From positions 419,932 to 483,931 of the forward strand of contig NZ_CP050192.1 in NCBI RefSeq assembly GCF_011694515.1: a DNA stretch of 64,000 nucleotides, in the 5' to 3' direction. Position numbers and translations under genes: made by a program. Positions 54,551 through 63,276 of this stretch are shown here, piece after piece. The notes below the pieces were generated by a model. That model was not told where the DNA came from. It made no database searches and was given only the letters and a program-made list of their open reading frames with translations. Position 1 is the first letter of the stretch. Each line of letters starts with the position of its first letter. Origin of the DNA: Mycobacterium sp. DL592. GTDB taxonomy: Bacteria; Actinomycetota; Actinomycetes; Mycobacteriales; Mycobacteriaceae.

Positions 54551-55762
54551 ATGACGGGCACTTTGGCCGGCACCAAGCCGGACGTGGATCTCACCAACGG
54601 CAACTTCTACTCAGACCGCAACGCCCACGAGGTGTACCGCTGGATGCGGGCGAACGAGCCGGTGTTCCGGGACCGCAACGGGTTGGCCGCTGCGGCAACG
54701 TATCAGGCCGTGATCGACGCGGAGCGCGACCCGGAGACGTTCTCCAATACCGGCGGGATCCGGCCGGATCAGCCCGGTATGCCGTACATGATCGACATGG
54801 ATGATCCGTCACATCTGTTGCGCCGCAAGCTCGTCAACGCGGGATTCACCCGCAAGCGGGTGATGGACAAGCTGGCCGGTATCGACGTGCTGTGCGACAC
54901 GCTGATCGACGCGGTGTGCGAGCAAGGTGAGTGCGACTTCGTCCGCGACATCGCCGCACCGCTGCCGATGGCGGTGATCGGCGACATGCTCGGAGTGCTT
55001 CCGGCCGAACGCGCGACGCTGTTGAAGTGGTCCGACGACCTGGTGTGCGGGCTGAACTCGGCTGCCGACGAAGAGACGCTGCAAGCGGTGATGGACGCGT
55101 TCGCCGGATACTCCGCCTACGCCGTCGAGACGATCGCCAAGCGGCGTACCGAGCCCACCGACGACCTGTTCTCGATCCTGGTCAACTCCGAGGTCGAGGG
55201 CCAGCGGATGGACGACCAGGAAATCATCATGGAGACACTGCTGATCCTCATCGGTGGTGACGAGACGACCCGCCACACCTTGTCGGGAGGGACGGAACAG
55301 CTTCTGCGCAACCAGGATCAGTGGGCGCAGCTGATCGCCGACGACTCCTTGGTGGCGGGGGCGATCGAGGAGATGCTGCGCTGGACGTCGCCGGTGAAGA
55401 ACATGGCCAGGACCGCGATGCGTGACGTCGAGTTCCACGGCACCGAGTTGCGCCTGGGCGAGAAGATGCTGCTGATGTTCGAGTCGGCGAACTTCGACGA
55501 GTCGGTGTTCGGCGACCCGGAGACCTTCCGCATCGACCGTAACTCGAACAGCCACTTGGCATTCGGCTTCGGAACCCACTTCTGCCTCGGCAACCAGCTG
55601 GCCCGTCTGGAACTCAGCACGATGCTGCGCAAGTTGCTGGTGCGGCTGCCCGATCTGCGGCTGGCCGACGGTGCGCAGGTGCCGTTGCGGCCGGCGAACT
55701 TCGTCAGCGGCCCCGAGGCCATGCCGGTGGTGTTCACCCCAACCAAGCGGGTCCTGAGCTAG
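54551..55762 (+). CDS. cyp142: Cholesterol C26/C27 monooxygenase Cyp142
   Basis: Cyp142 oxidises the sterol terminal methyl as a backup to Cyp125, with opposite stereochemistry in M. tuberculosis. The 403-residue P450 has the I-helix IGGDETTRHTLSGG near residue 235, the ExxR-type EEMLRWTSPV region and the heme loop FGFGTHFCLGNQLAR with Cys345. It is present here together with Cyp125, giving two side-chain hydroxylases. A bidirectional hairpin at 55769-55822 separates it from echA19. Confidence 0.93.
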   Translation: MTGTLAGTKPDVDLTNGNFYSDRNAHEVYRWMRANEPVFRDRNGLAAAATYQAVIDAERDPETFSNTGGIRPDQPGMPYMIDMDDPSHLLRRKLVNAGFTRKRVMDKLAGIDVLCDTLIDAVCEQGECDFVRDIAAPLPMAVIGDMLGVLPAERATLLKWSDDLVCGLNSAADEETLQAVMDAFAGYSAYAVETIAKRRTEPTDDLFSILVNSEVEGQRMDDQEIIMETLLILIGGDETTRHTLSGGTEQLLRNQDQWAQLIADDSLVAGAIEEMLRWTSPVKNMARTAMRDVEFHGTELRLGEKMLLMFESANFDESVFGDPETFRIDRNSNSHLAFGFGTHFCLGNQLARLELSTMLRKLLVRLPDLRLADGAQVPLRPANFVSGPEAMPVVFTPTKRVLS

Positions 55763-55768
55763 ACGCGA

Positions 55769-55822
55769 CTGTGGGCCCCGTGCACAGTTTTCGGGGGCGA
55801 ATCCCGTGCACAGGGCCCACAG
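55769..55822. terminator. Hairpin at convergent junction, dispersed repeat copy 2
   Basis: CTGTGGGCCCCGTGCAC pairs with GTGCACAGGGCCCACAG in 16 of 17 positions around a 20-base loop that contains TTTTCGG. It occupies the gap between convergent cyp142 and echA19 and resembles the element at 9216-9267 in arm and loop sequence. Confidence 0.6.
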
Positions 55823-55833
55823 TCCGGGGCGTG

Positions 55834-56634
55834 TCAGCGCATCTTGAACTGCGGTGCGCGCTTCTCCTTGAAGGCCAGCGGCCCTTCCTTGGCGTCCTCG
55901 CTCAAGAACACCTCGATGCCGATCTTGGTGTCGATCTTGAACGCGTCATTCTCGTGCAGGCCTTCGGTCTCGTGGATCGACCGCAGGATCGCCTGCACCG
56001 CCAGCGGACCGTTGTTGGAGATCACCTCGGCGATCTCGAGGGCTTTCTCCAGCGCGGTGCCGTCCGGCACCACGTATCCGATAAGCCCGTACTCCAGCGC
56101 CTCGGCCGCGGTGATGTGGCGTCCGGTCAGCAACAGGTCGCAGGCGATCGTGTACGGAATCTGGCGAACCAGTCGCACCGCTGAGCCGCCCATCGGGTAC
56201 AGGCTCCACTTCGCTTCGGAAATACCGAACTTCGCGCTCTCACCCGCCACGCGGATATCGGTGCCCTGCAGGATCTCGGTGCCGCCCGCGATCGCCGGGC
56301 CCTCGACGGCGGCGATCAGCGGCTTGGTGAGCCGGCGGCCCTTGAGCAGGCCGTCGATCCGGGTCGGGTCGTAGTTGCCGCTCTTGAACGAGTCTCCCGG
56401 CGGCGCCTTGGTGGCGGCCTTGAGGTCCATCCCGGCGCAGAAGTAGCCGCCGGCACCGGTCAGGATGCACACCCGGATGTCGGGATCGTTGTCGACGCGG
56501 TCCCACGCCTCGACCATGATCGAGAGCATCTCGGTGGAAAGCGCGTTTCGCGCCTCGGGCCGGTTGAGCGTGACGATCAGGGTGTGTCCGCGCTGCTCAA
56601 TGAGGGCGTCGGGGCCCTTTGCGGGCTCGCTCAT
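55834..56634 (-). CDS. echA19: Enoyl-CoA hydratase EchA19
   Basis: EchA19 hydrates steroid enoyl-CoA in side-chain beta-oxidation. The 266-residue crotonase-fold protein has [22 protein letters not shown] near residue 19, [19 protein letters not shown] near residue 58 (oxyanion region) and [32 protein letters not shown] near residue 110. It diverges from fadD19 across a gap with a KstR box that can control both. Confidence 0.92.
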   Translation of the reverse strand: MSEPAKGPDALIEQRGHTLIVTLNRPEARNALSTEMLSIMVEAWDRVDNDPDIRVCILTGAGGYFCAGMDLKAATKAPPGDSFKSGNYDPTRIDGLLKGRRLTKPLIAAVEGPAIAGGTEILQGTDIRVAGESAKFGISEAKWSLYPMGGSAVRLVRQIPYTIACDLLLTGRHITAAEALEYGLIGYVVPDGTALEKALEIAEVISNNGPLAVQAILRSIHETEGLHENDAFKIDTKIGIEVFLSEDAKEGPLAFKEKRAPQFKMR

Positions 56635-56678
56635 GGATGCCTGCCTTTCTTCGTCGAGACCACAGACTTGTGTGGAAA

Positions 56679-56692
56679 TGTAACAGGTTCTA
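56679..56692. promoter_or_regulatory. KstR operator between echA19 and fadD19
   Basis: TGTAACAGGTTCTA matches TnnAACnnGTTnnA. It lies 11 bases before the fadD19 start and 44 bases from echA19. Confidence 0.82.
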
Positions 56693-56702
56693 ATTTGGGT
56701 CC

Positions 56703-58346
56703 GTGGCCCTGAACATAGCTGATCTAGCCGAGCATGCCATTGACGCCGTACCTGACCGCGTCGCCCTCATCTGTGGCGACGAGCAGATCACGTACGCCGA
56801 GTTGGAGGAGAAGGCGAATCGATTCGCCCACTACCTCATCGACCATGGCGTGAAAAAGGAAGACAAGGTCGGTCTGTACTGCCGCAACCGCATCGAGATC
56901 GTCATCGCGATGCTGGGCATCGTCAAGGCCGGCGCGGTCATGGTCAACATCAACTTCCGCTACGTCGAGGCGGAACTGAAGTACATGTTCGAGAACTCCG
57001 ACATGGTCGCCCTGGTGCACGAACGCCAGTACGCCGACCGGGTGGCCAATGTGCTGCCCGAGACCCCCAACGTCAAGACGGTCCTGGTGGTCGAGGACGG
57101 TACCGACAAGGACTGCCAGCGCTACGGCGGCGTGGAGTTCTTCGAGGCCATCGCGCAGGGCTCGCCTGAGCGTGACTTCCCCGAGCGCAGCGCCGACGAC
57201 GTCTACCTGCTCTACACCGGTGGCACCACCGGCTTCCCCAAGGGCGTCATGTGGCGCCACGAGGACATCTACCGAGTGTTGTTGGGCGGCACCGACTTTG
57301 CCACCGGTGAGTACATCAAGGACGAGTACGACCTGTCGAAGCAGGCCGCCGCAGGCCCGCCGCTGATCCGCTTCCCGATCCCGCCGATGATCCACGGCGC
57401 CACCCAGTCGGCGACGTGGGGCGCGTTGTTCACCGGCTCGACGACCATCCTGGCGCCGGAGTTCGACGCCGAGGAAGTCTGGAACATCATCGAGAAGCAC
57501 AAGGCCAACCTGCTGTTCTTCACCGGTGACGCGATGGGCCGTCCGCTGCTGGACGTCCTGGAGACCAGCGTGGGGGACCGCGACCTGTCCTCGCTGTTCC
57601 TGCTCGCCAGCACGGCCGCGCTGTTCTCCCCGAGCCTGAAGGAGAAGTTCCTCGAGCTGCTGCCCGACCGCATCATCACCGACTCGATCGGCTCCTCGGA
57701 GACCGGCTTCGGCGGCAGCAGCGTGGTCGCCAAGGGCGTGCACCAGGCCGGCGGGCCGCGGGTCACCATCGACAAGAACACCGTGGTGCTCGACGACGAG
57801 GGCAACGAGGTCAAACCCGGCTCCGGCGTGCGCGGCATCATCGCCAAACGCGGTCATATCCCGCTCGGCTACTACAAGGACGAGAAGAAGACCGCCGAGA
57901 CGTTCCGCACCATCAACGGCGTCCGCTACGCCATCCCCGGCGACTTCGCCACCGTGGAAGAAGACGGCACGGTGACGATGCTGGGCCGCGGCTCGGTGTC
58001 GATCAACACCGGCGGTGAGAAGGTCTATCCCGAAGAGGTCGAGGCCGCCCTCAAGGGCCACCCGGACGTGTTCGACGCACTGGTGGTCGGCGTGCCCGAC
58101 CCGCGGTTCGGCAACCACGTCGCCGCTGTGGTGGCTCCCCGCGAGGGCTCCCGGCCGACCCTGGCGGAACTGGATGCGTTCGTGCGCAAGGAGATTGCCG
58201 GCTACAAGGTGCCGCGCAGCCTGTGGCTCGTCGATCAGGTGAAGCGTTCCCCGGCGGGCAAGCCCGACTACAAGTGGGCCAAGGAGCAGACTGAGCTGCG
58301 CCCGGCCGACGACGTGCACGCCAAGCATGCGGGAGCCACCAGCTGA
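56703..58346 (+). CDS. fadD19: Steroid-CoA ligase FadD19
   Basis: FadD19 activates C27 sterol carboxylates to CoA thioesters and in Rhodococcus is required for C24-branched side chains. The 547-residue protein has the AMP-binding signature [12 protein letters not shown] at about residues 175-186, the adenylation core SETGFGG near residue 336, [10 protein letters not shown] near residue 418 and the terminal lysine in [10 protein letters not shown] near residue 520. A GTG start is used, 11 bases after the KstR box. Its stop overlaps the next gene start by one base (TGATG). Confidence 0.94.
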   Translation: MALNIADLAEHAIDAVPDRVALICGDEQITYAELEEKANRFAHYLIDHGVKKEDKVGLYCRNRIEIVIAMLGIVKAGAVMVNINFRYVEAELKYMFENSDMVALVHERQYADRVANVLPETPNVKTVLVVEDGTDKDCQRYGGVEFFEAIAQGSPERDFPERSADDVYLLYTGGTTGFPKGVMWRHEDIYRVLLGGTDFATGEYIKDEYDLSKQAAAGPPLIRFPIPPMIHGATQSATWGALFTGSTTILAPEFDAEEVWNIIEKHKANLLFFTGDAMGRPLLDVLETSVGDRDLSSLFLLASTAALFSPSLKEKFLELLPDRIITDSIGSSETGFGGSSVVAKGVHQAGGPRVTIDKNTVVLDDEGNEVKPGSGVRGIIAKRGHIPLGYYKDEKKTAETFRTINGVRYAIPGDFATVEEDGTVTMLGRGSVSINTGGEKVYPEEVEAALKGHPDVFDALVVGVPDPRFGNHVAAVVAPREGSRPTLAELDAFVRKEIAGYKVPRSLWLVDQVKRSPAGKPDYKWAKEQTELRPADDVHAKHAGATS

Positions 58347-59467
58347 TGCGTACCGAGCTGTGCGACCGGTTCGGCATCGACTACCCGATCTTCGCCTTCA
58401 CCCCGTCGGAGAAGGTCGCCGCGGCGGTCACCCGCGCCGGTGGCATGGGCGTGCTGGGCTGCGTGCGGTTCAACCACCCCGATGAGCTCGAAGCCACCCT
58501 GCAGTGGATGGACTCCAACACCGACGGCAAGCCGTACGGCGTGGACATCGTGATGCCGGCCAAGATCCCCACCGAGGGCACCGCCGTCGACATCGACAAG
58601 CTCATCCCGCAGGCGCACCGCGAATTCGTCGACAAGACCCTTGCCGACCTCGGGGTGCCGCCACTGCCCGCCGATCTCGCCCGCAACGAGGGCACGCTGG
58701 GGTGGCTACATTCGGTGGCCCGCTCGCACGTCGACGTCGCCCTCAAGCACCCGATCAAGCTGATCGCCAACGCGCTGGGCTCGCCGCCCAAGGACGTCAT
58801 CGACCTGTCGCATGGCGCCGGGGTCGCGGTGGCTGCGCTGGCCGGTTCGGCCAAACACGCTCGGCGCCATGTGGACAACGGCGTCGACATCGTCATCGCG
58901 CAGGGCCACGAAGCGGGCGGGCACACCGGGGAGATCGGCTCGGTGGTGCTGTGGCCGGAGATCGTCGACGCGGTCGGTGACACCGCATCGGTCCTGGCGG
59001 CCGGCGGTATCGGAACCGGACGGCAGGTGGCCGCCGCGCTGGCGCTGGGCGCCGCCGGGGTGTGGATGGGATCGGCCTGGCTCACCGCCGCCGAATACGA
59101 CCTCGGCGTACGCCAGAACGGCGGGCCGTCGGTCATCCAGGAGGGTCTGCTGGCGGCGACGTCGAGCGACACCGTGCGCAGACGGATCTACTCGGGCAAG
59201 CCGGCCCGGCTGCTCAAGAGCCGCTGGACCGACGCCTGGGATGCCCAGGATGCCCCCGATCCGCTGCCGATGCCGCTGCAGAACGTTCTCGTCGCCGAGG
59301 CACATCAGCGGATGAACGGCTCGGCCGACCCCACCGCTGTCGCCATGCCGGTCGGGCAGATCGTCGGCCAGATGAACGAGATCCGGCCGGTGGCCGACAT
59401 CATCGCTGAGTTGGTCTCCGGCTTCGAAGCGGCGACCCGCACACTGGACGACATTCGCGACAGCTGA
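58346..59467 (+). CDS. Nitronate monooxygenase-like flavoenzyme in fadD19 operon
   Basis: The 373-residue TIM-barrel FMN protein has the family pattern TPSEKVAAAVTRAGGMGVLG near residue 19, VIAQGHEAGGHTGEIGSVVLWPEIVDAV near residue 189, and AAGGIGTGRQVAAALALGAAGVWMGSAWL near residue 216. It is translationally coupled to fadD19. It resembles IpdC only at family level. Being in the sterol regulon, it may act on an unsaturated or branched side-chain CoA ester; the classic nitronate reaction is less likely. Confidence 0.82.
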   Translation: MRTELCDRFGIDYPIFAFTPSEKVAAAVTRAGGMGVLGCVRFNHPDELEATLQWMDSNTDGKPYGVDIVMPAKIPTEGTAVDIDKLIPQAHREFVDKTLADLGVPPLPADLARNEGTLGWLHSVARSHVDVALKHPIKLIANALGSPPKDVIDLSHGAGVAVAALAGSAKHARRHVDNGVDIVIAQGHEAGGHTGEIGSVVLWPEIVDAVGDTASVLAAGGIGTGRQVAAALALGAAGVWMGSAWLTAAEYDLGVRQNGGPSVIQEGLLAATSSDTVRRRIYSGKPARLLKSRWTDAWDAQDAPDPLPMPLQNVLVAEAHQRMNGSADPTAVAMPVGQIVGQMNEIRPVADIIAELVSGFEAATRTLDDIRDS

Positions 59468-59495
59468 GCACCTTCCGCGTCTACAGTCGTACGCG

Positions 59496-61064
59496 ATGAC
59501 GAACGGCATGAACGGCGCGCAGGCACTGATCGCCACACTGGTCTCCGACGGTGTGCGGATCTGCTTCGCCAACCCGGGTACCTCGGAGATGCACTTCGTG
59601 GCCGCACTGGACACGGTGCCCGACATGCGCGGTGTGCTCACCCTGTTCGAAGGTGTCGCGACCGGTGCCGCCGACGGGTATGCCCGCATCTCCGGTGACC
59701 CGGCCGCAGTCCTGCTGCATCTGGGACCGGGCTTGGGCAACGGGCTGGCCAACCTGCACAACGCGCGGCGGGCGGTGGTGCCGATGCTGGTGGTCATCGG
59801 CGATCACGCCACCTACCACAAGAAGTACGACGCGCCGCTGGAGTCCGACATCGATTCGGTCGCCGGGACCGTATCGGGCTGGCTTCGGCGCAGCGGCGCC
59901 GTCGCCGACGTGGCTGCCGACGCCACCGAGGCCATCGCCTCGGCGCGCGCCCACCGCCACATCTCGACGTTGATCCTGCCAGCCGACGTCTCCTGGGGCG
60001 ACGGGGCGGAACTGGCGAAAGGCGCTGTGCCGCAGCCATCCCCGGTGCCGGCCGACCTCGACGAGGTGGCTGCGGTGCTGAGCTCCGGTGAGCCGACGGT
60101 GCTGCTGGTCGGTGGTGACGCCACCCGCGCGCCCGGCCTGTCCGCTGCGGTCCGGCTCGCCCAAGCCTGCGGTACCCGGGTCATCTGCGAGACGTTCCCG
60201 ACCCGCCTGGAGCGCGGTGCCGGGCTGCCCGCGGTCGAGCGGCTGGCCTACTTCGCCGAAGCGGCGACCGCGCAACTCGACGGTGTCCGGCACATCGTCC
60301 TCGCCGGTGCGCCGCATCCGGTGTCGTTCTTCGCTTACCCGGGCAAGCCCAGCGATCTGGTGCCCGAGGGCGCACAGGTGCACACCCTGGCCGGGCCGGT
60401 CGGAGCGGTTGACGCGCTGATCGAACTGGCCGACCGGTTGGCCCCCGACGAGGTCGCCGCGACGGCACCGCTGTCGCGCCCGGTGCTGCCGACCGGTCCG
60501 CTGACCGTGCAGACGTCGGCCGATGTGCTCGGTGCCCTGCTGCCTGAACGGGCGATCGTCGTCGACGAGTCGAACACCTCGGGATTCCTTCTGCCCCAGG
60601 CGACTTCCGGAGCGCCCGCACACGACTGGCTGACCCTGACCGGTGGCGCGATCGGCTACGCGCTGCCGGTGTCGATCGGTGCCGCCCTCGCCGCGCCCGA
60701 CCGGCCGGTGCTGTGCCTGGAGTCCGATGGTTCGGCGATGTACACCATCTCCGCGCTGTGGACCCAGGCCCGCGAGCACCTCGACGTCACGACCGTCGTC
60801 TACGCCAACCGGGCCTACGACATCCTGCGCATCGAATTGCAGCGCGTCGGTGCCGAAGCGGCGGGGAATCTACCCGGCCCCAAGGCCGAGTCACTGCTCG
60901 ACTTGACCCGTCCCACACTGGATTTCGTGCACATTGCCACGGGGATGGGCGTGCCTGCGCGGCGGGTGAGCACCGCCGAGGAACTCACCGAGGCGCTGCA
61001 GTGGGCTTTCGGGGAGCCGGGCCCGCACCTGATCGAGGCGGTCATGCCCTCGATCGCCGGGTAG
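59496..61064 (+). CDS. ilvX: ThDP-dependent acetolactate-synthase-like enzyme, IlvX-like
   Basis: The 522-residue protein has the three-domain layout of thiamine-diphosphate decarboxylases: N-terminal pyrimidine domain with the glutamate in LFEGVATGAADGYARISG near residue 50, a central domain, and a C-terminal cofactor domain with LCLESDGSAMYTISALWTQARE near residue 406 (GDG-type motif as SDG). It resembles Rv3509c (ilvX). The catalytic reaction is uncertain; the family also includes benzoylformate decarboxylase-like enzymes. It lies in the sterol cluster but no KstR box was seen directly before it, so it may be read through from fadD19. Confidence 0.83.
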   Translation: MTNGMNGAQALIATLVSDGVRICFANPGTSEMHFVAALDTVPDMRGVLTLFEGVATGAADGYARISGDPAAVLLHLGPGLGNGLANLHNARRAVVPMLVVIGDHATYHKKYDAPLESDIDSVAGTVSGWLRRSGAVADVAADATEAIASARAHRHISTLILPADVSWGDGAELAKGAVPQPSPVPADLDEVAAVLSSGEPTVLLVGGDATRAPGLSAAVRLAQACGTRVICETFPTRLERGAGLPAVERLAYFAEAATAQLDGVRHIVLAGAPHPVSFFAYPGKPSDLVPEGAQVHTLAGPVGAVDALIELADRLAPDEVAATAPLSRPVLPTGPLTVQTSADVLGALLPERAIVVDESNTSGFLLPQATSGAPAHDWLTLTGGAIGYALPVSIGAALAAPDRPVLCLESDGSAMYTISALWTQAREHLDVTTVVYANRAYDILRIELQRVGAEAAGNLPGPKAESLLDLTRPTLDFVHIATGMGVPARRVSTAEELTEALQWAFGEPGPHLIEAVMPSIAG

Positions 61065-61068
61065 CCGA

Positions 61069-61728
61069 CTACACCCGCTTGACCGCGAACTGGGCAGCCT
61101 GACCGACCATGCCGTTGGCGGCGTACATGCCGTGTGAGGCGCCGTTGCCGCCGGTACCCGAGCAGATCGGGTCGTCATCGACGCACATGTCGATCGTCTT
61201 GGCGGCGTACAGCGGCCCGATGGCGATCGGCGGCGCGCCGATCGTGTTCAGGAATCCGGGCGACGGCTTGCCGAACAGTGCGATGGCCGCGACGTGGTCG
61301 GCGACGTCGTTGGGCATCGGCCCGGTCAGCCCCGGCGGCGGGGTGAAACCGTCGGGCATCGCGTTGGCCGTCACGAACCCCATCACCGCCGCGCCCTGCG
61401 AGTAGCCGCCGAGGACCATCTTTGTCTTCGGGCAGTTCAGCGCCATCGCACGAATGTGGTTGCTGGCGTCCATCACACCGTCGACGGCAGTCGGAAAGTC
61501 AGTGCTCGCCGGATAGTTGACCGCGTACACATCGACCGATTTGCCGGCGGCGTCCGCGGTCACCGCGTCGACGAAGGCCTGGCCGATATGGCCGACGCCC
61601 GGGGGCTCCCAGGTACCGCGCGCGAAGACGACATCGATATCCGGGCAGTCGGCGGCCTGGGCCTGGGGCGCAGCGAGCAGGGTTGATGCCACAGCGGCAA
61701 TGGCGAAGACCAGGTGAGGCAGTTTCAC
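61069..61728 (-). CDS. Secreted cutinase-like serine esterase
   Basis: This 219-residue protein, from the GTG at 61728, begins with a signal peptide (KLPHLVFAIAAVASTLLAAPQAQA) and the mature chain starts ADCPDIDVVFARGTWEPPG, the typical mycobacterial Culp cutinase opening. The nucleophile motif is GYSQGAAVMGF near residue 97, and a catalytic Asp-His pair is likely in DDPICSGTGGNGASHGMYAANGM near the end. It hydrolyses ester bonds of lipids outside the cell. An alternative TTG start at 61761 adds 11 residues and was not chosen. It ends 4 bases from ilvX, convergent. Confidence 0.87.
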   Translation of the reverse strand: MKLPHLVFAIAAVASTLLAAPQAQAADCPDIDVVFARGTWEPPGVGHIGQAFVDAVTADAAGKSVDVYAVNYPASTDFPTAVDGVMDASNHIRAMALNCPKTKMVLGGYSQGAAVMGFVTANAMPDGFTPPPGLTGPMPNDVADHVAAIALFGKPSPGFLNTIGAPPIAIGPLYAAKTIDMCVDDDPICSGTGGNGASHGMYAANGMVGQAAQFAVKRV

Positions 61729-61744
61729 CAGGAAGCGGTAGCCA

Positions 61745-63268
61745 TCACCGCGCGATTTCAAACACCGGGTCGTCGCAGTCGAGGGCTTCCGCCGAGAGCC
61801 GCCGCTTGATGATCTTGAACGTCTCCGTGCGCGGCAGGCTGATCCCGACCCGCACGAACCGGGGCCACTGCTTGGGGCCGAGGTCGGGTTGGGCGGCGAG
61901 GAACTCGCGGAACTTGACCGGGTCGAACGTCGCGGCCTCCGGCAGGACCAGGGCCGCCATCACCCGGTCGCCGACGTCCGGGTCCGGGATGGCGTAGACC
62001 GCGGCCTCGGTGACGTCGGGATAGCGCATGAGCACCCGCTCGATCGGAGCGGTGCCGAGGTTCTCCCCGTCGACCCGCATCCAGTCGCCGAGCCGGCCGG
62101 CGAAGTGGACGTAGCCGGCCTCGTCCCGGTATGCGAGGTCACCGCTGTGGTAGACGCCGCCCGCCATCCGCTCGGACTCGGCGTCGGGATCCTTGTAGTA
62201 GCCGCGGAAGTTGCCCGCCCCGTCGAGGTTCACCAATTCCCCGACCACTCCGGGTGGGCAGGGCTGCCCGGTGTCGACGTCGACGATGCCGAGGCCGTCG
62301 GGCAGCGGGCCGAGCGCGCCTTCGGGAGTGTCGGGAGTGCGGGCGATGTTCACGCCGCCCTCGGTGGAGCCGAACCCGTCGATGACGGTGACCCCGAACC
62401 GGGTGGCGAACCTGGTGATGTCGCGCGGCGCGGCCTCGTTGCCGTAGACGATGCGCAGCGGATTATCGGCGTCGTCAGGCTTGGGCGGGGTGGCCAGGAT
62501 GTAGGACATCGGCTTGCCGACGTAGTTGGCGTAGGTGGCGTTGTAGCGACGGACATCGGGGATGAACTGCGACGCGGAGAACCTGCGGCGCAACGCAATC
62601 GACGCGCCGGCGGCCACCGCGGGCGACCAGCCCGCCATCACCGCATTGGAGTGGAACAATGGCATCGACAGGTAGCAGACGTCCGTCGCGCCCAAGCCGA
62701 ACCGCTCGGCGAGCATCACCCCGGGCCCGGCCACCTTCTCGTGGGTGCACCGGACCGCCTTGGGTTCTCCGCTGGTCCCGGAGGTGAAGATCAGCATGAA
62801 CAGGTCGTCGAAACTGCTGTCTGCGAACGTGATTGGGGAGCCGCCGTAGGAGGCGAGCTCGTCGGCCCACGCCGCCGAGGTGACATCGAGGACCGCCATG
62901 TCGTCAGGGGCGAAGCCCTCGCCGTAACCGGTGGTCATGTCATCGGCCAGAACCAGCTGACAGTCGGCGTGCTCGATGTCGCGCCGCAGCGCCGCACCAC
63001 GACGGGTCGGGTTGAGTCCGACGGCGACCAGCCCGCTCAGTCCGGCGGCAACGAGCACCCGCGAGAAGAACGGTGTATTGCCCAGCAGCACACCGACATG
63101 CGGCGGCTTGTCGGGGTCGAGACGCGCCCGCAGGGCGGCGGCCAGATCGGCGGCATCCTGAACGTGCTCGCGCCAGGCCGAGTGTGAGCCGTCGTCGGCG
63201 CTTATCCCGCGATCGTCGACGTCGGCCAGTGGCACCAGCAGGCTGGTGACGGTCGGCTCACCGGTCAC
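61745..63268 (-). CDS. fadD17: Steroid acyl-CoA ligase FadD17
   Basis: FadD17 activates steroid side-chain carboxylates, in M. tuberculosis of the shorter C24 type. The 507-residue protein has MLIFTSGTSGEPKAVRC at about residues 158-175, IDGFGSTEGG near residue 296, YHSGDLAYRD and the C-terminal GISLPRTETFKIIKRRL, whose lysine occupies the catalytic hinge position. It follows fadE27 by 8 bases on the minus strand, as in M. tuberculosis where fadE26-fadE27-fadD17 are consecutive. Confidence 0.9.
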   Translation of the reverse strand: MTGEPTVTSLLVPLADVDDRGISADDGSHSAWREHVQDAADLAAALRARLDPDKPPHVGVLLGNTPFFSRVLVAAGLSGLVAVGLNPTRRGAALRRDIEHADCQLVLADDMTTGYGEGFAPDDMAVLDVTSAAWADELASYGGSPITFADSSFDDLFMLIFTSGTSGEPKAVRCTHEKVAGPGVMLAERFGLGATDVCYLSMPLFHSNAVMAGWSPAVAAGASIALRRRFSASQFIPDVRRYNATYANYVGKPMSYILATPPKPDDADNPLRIVYGNEAAPRDITRFATRFGVTVIDGFGSTEGGVNIARTPDTPEGALGPLPDGLGIVDVDTGQPCPPGVVGELVNLDGAGNFRGYYKDPDAESERMAGGVYHSGDLAYRDEAGYVHFAGRLGDWMRVDGENLGTAPIERVLMRYPDVTEAAVYAIPDPDVGDRVMAALVLPEAATFDPVKFREFLAAQPDLGPKQWPRFVRVGISLPRTETFKIIKRRLSAEALDCDDPVFEIAR

Positions 63269-63276
63269 GGATCTGG

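Noticed and set aside
56724..58328. A 534-codon open frame antisense to fadD19.
   Set aside because: It is the codon-bias shadow of fadD19, with low-complexity composition and no ribosome site.
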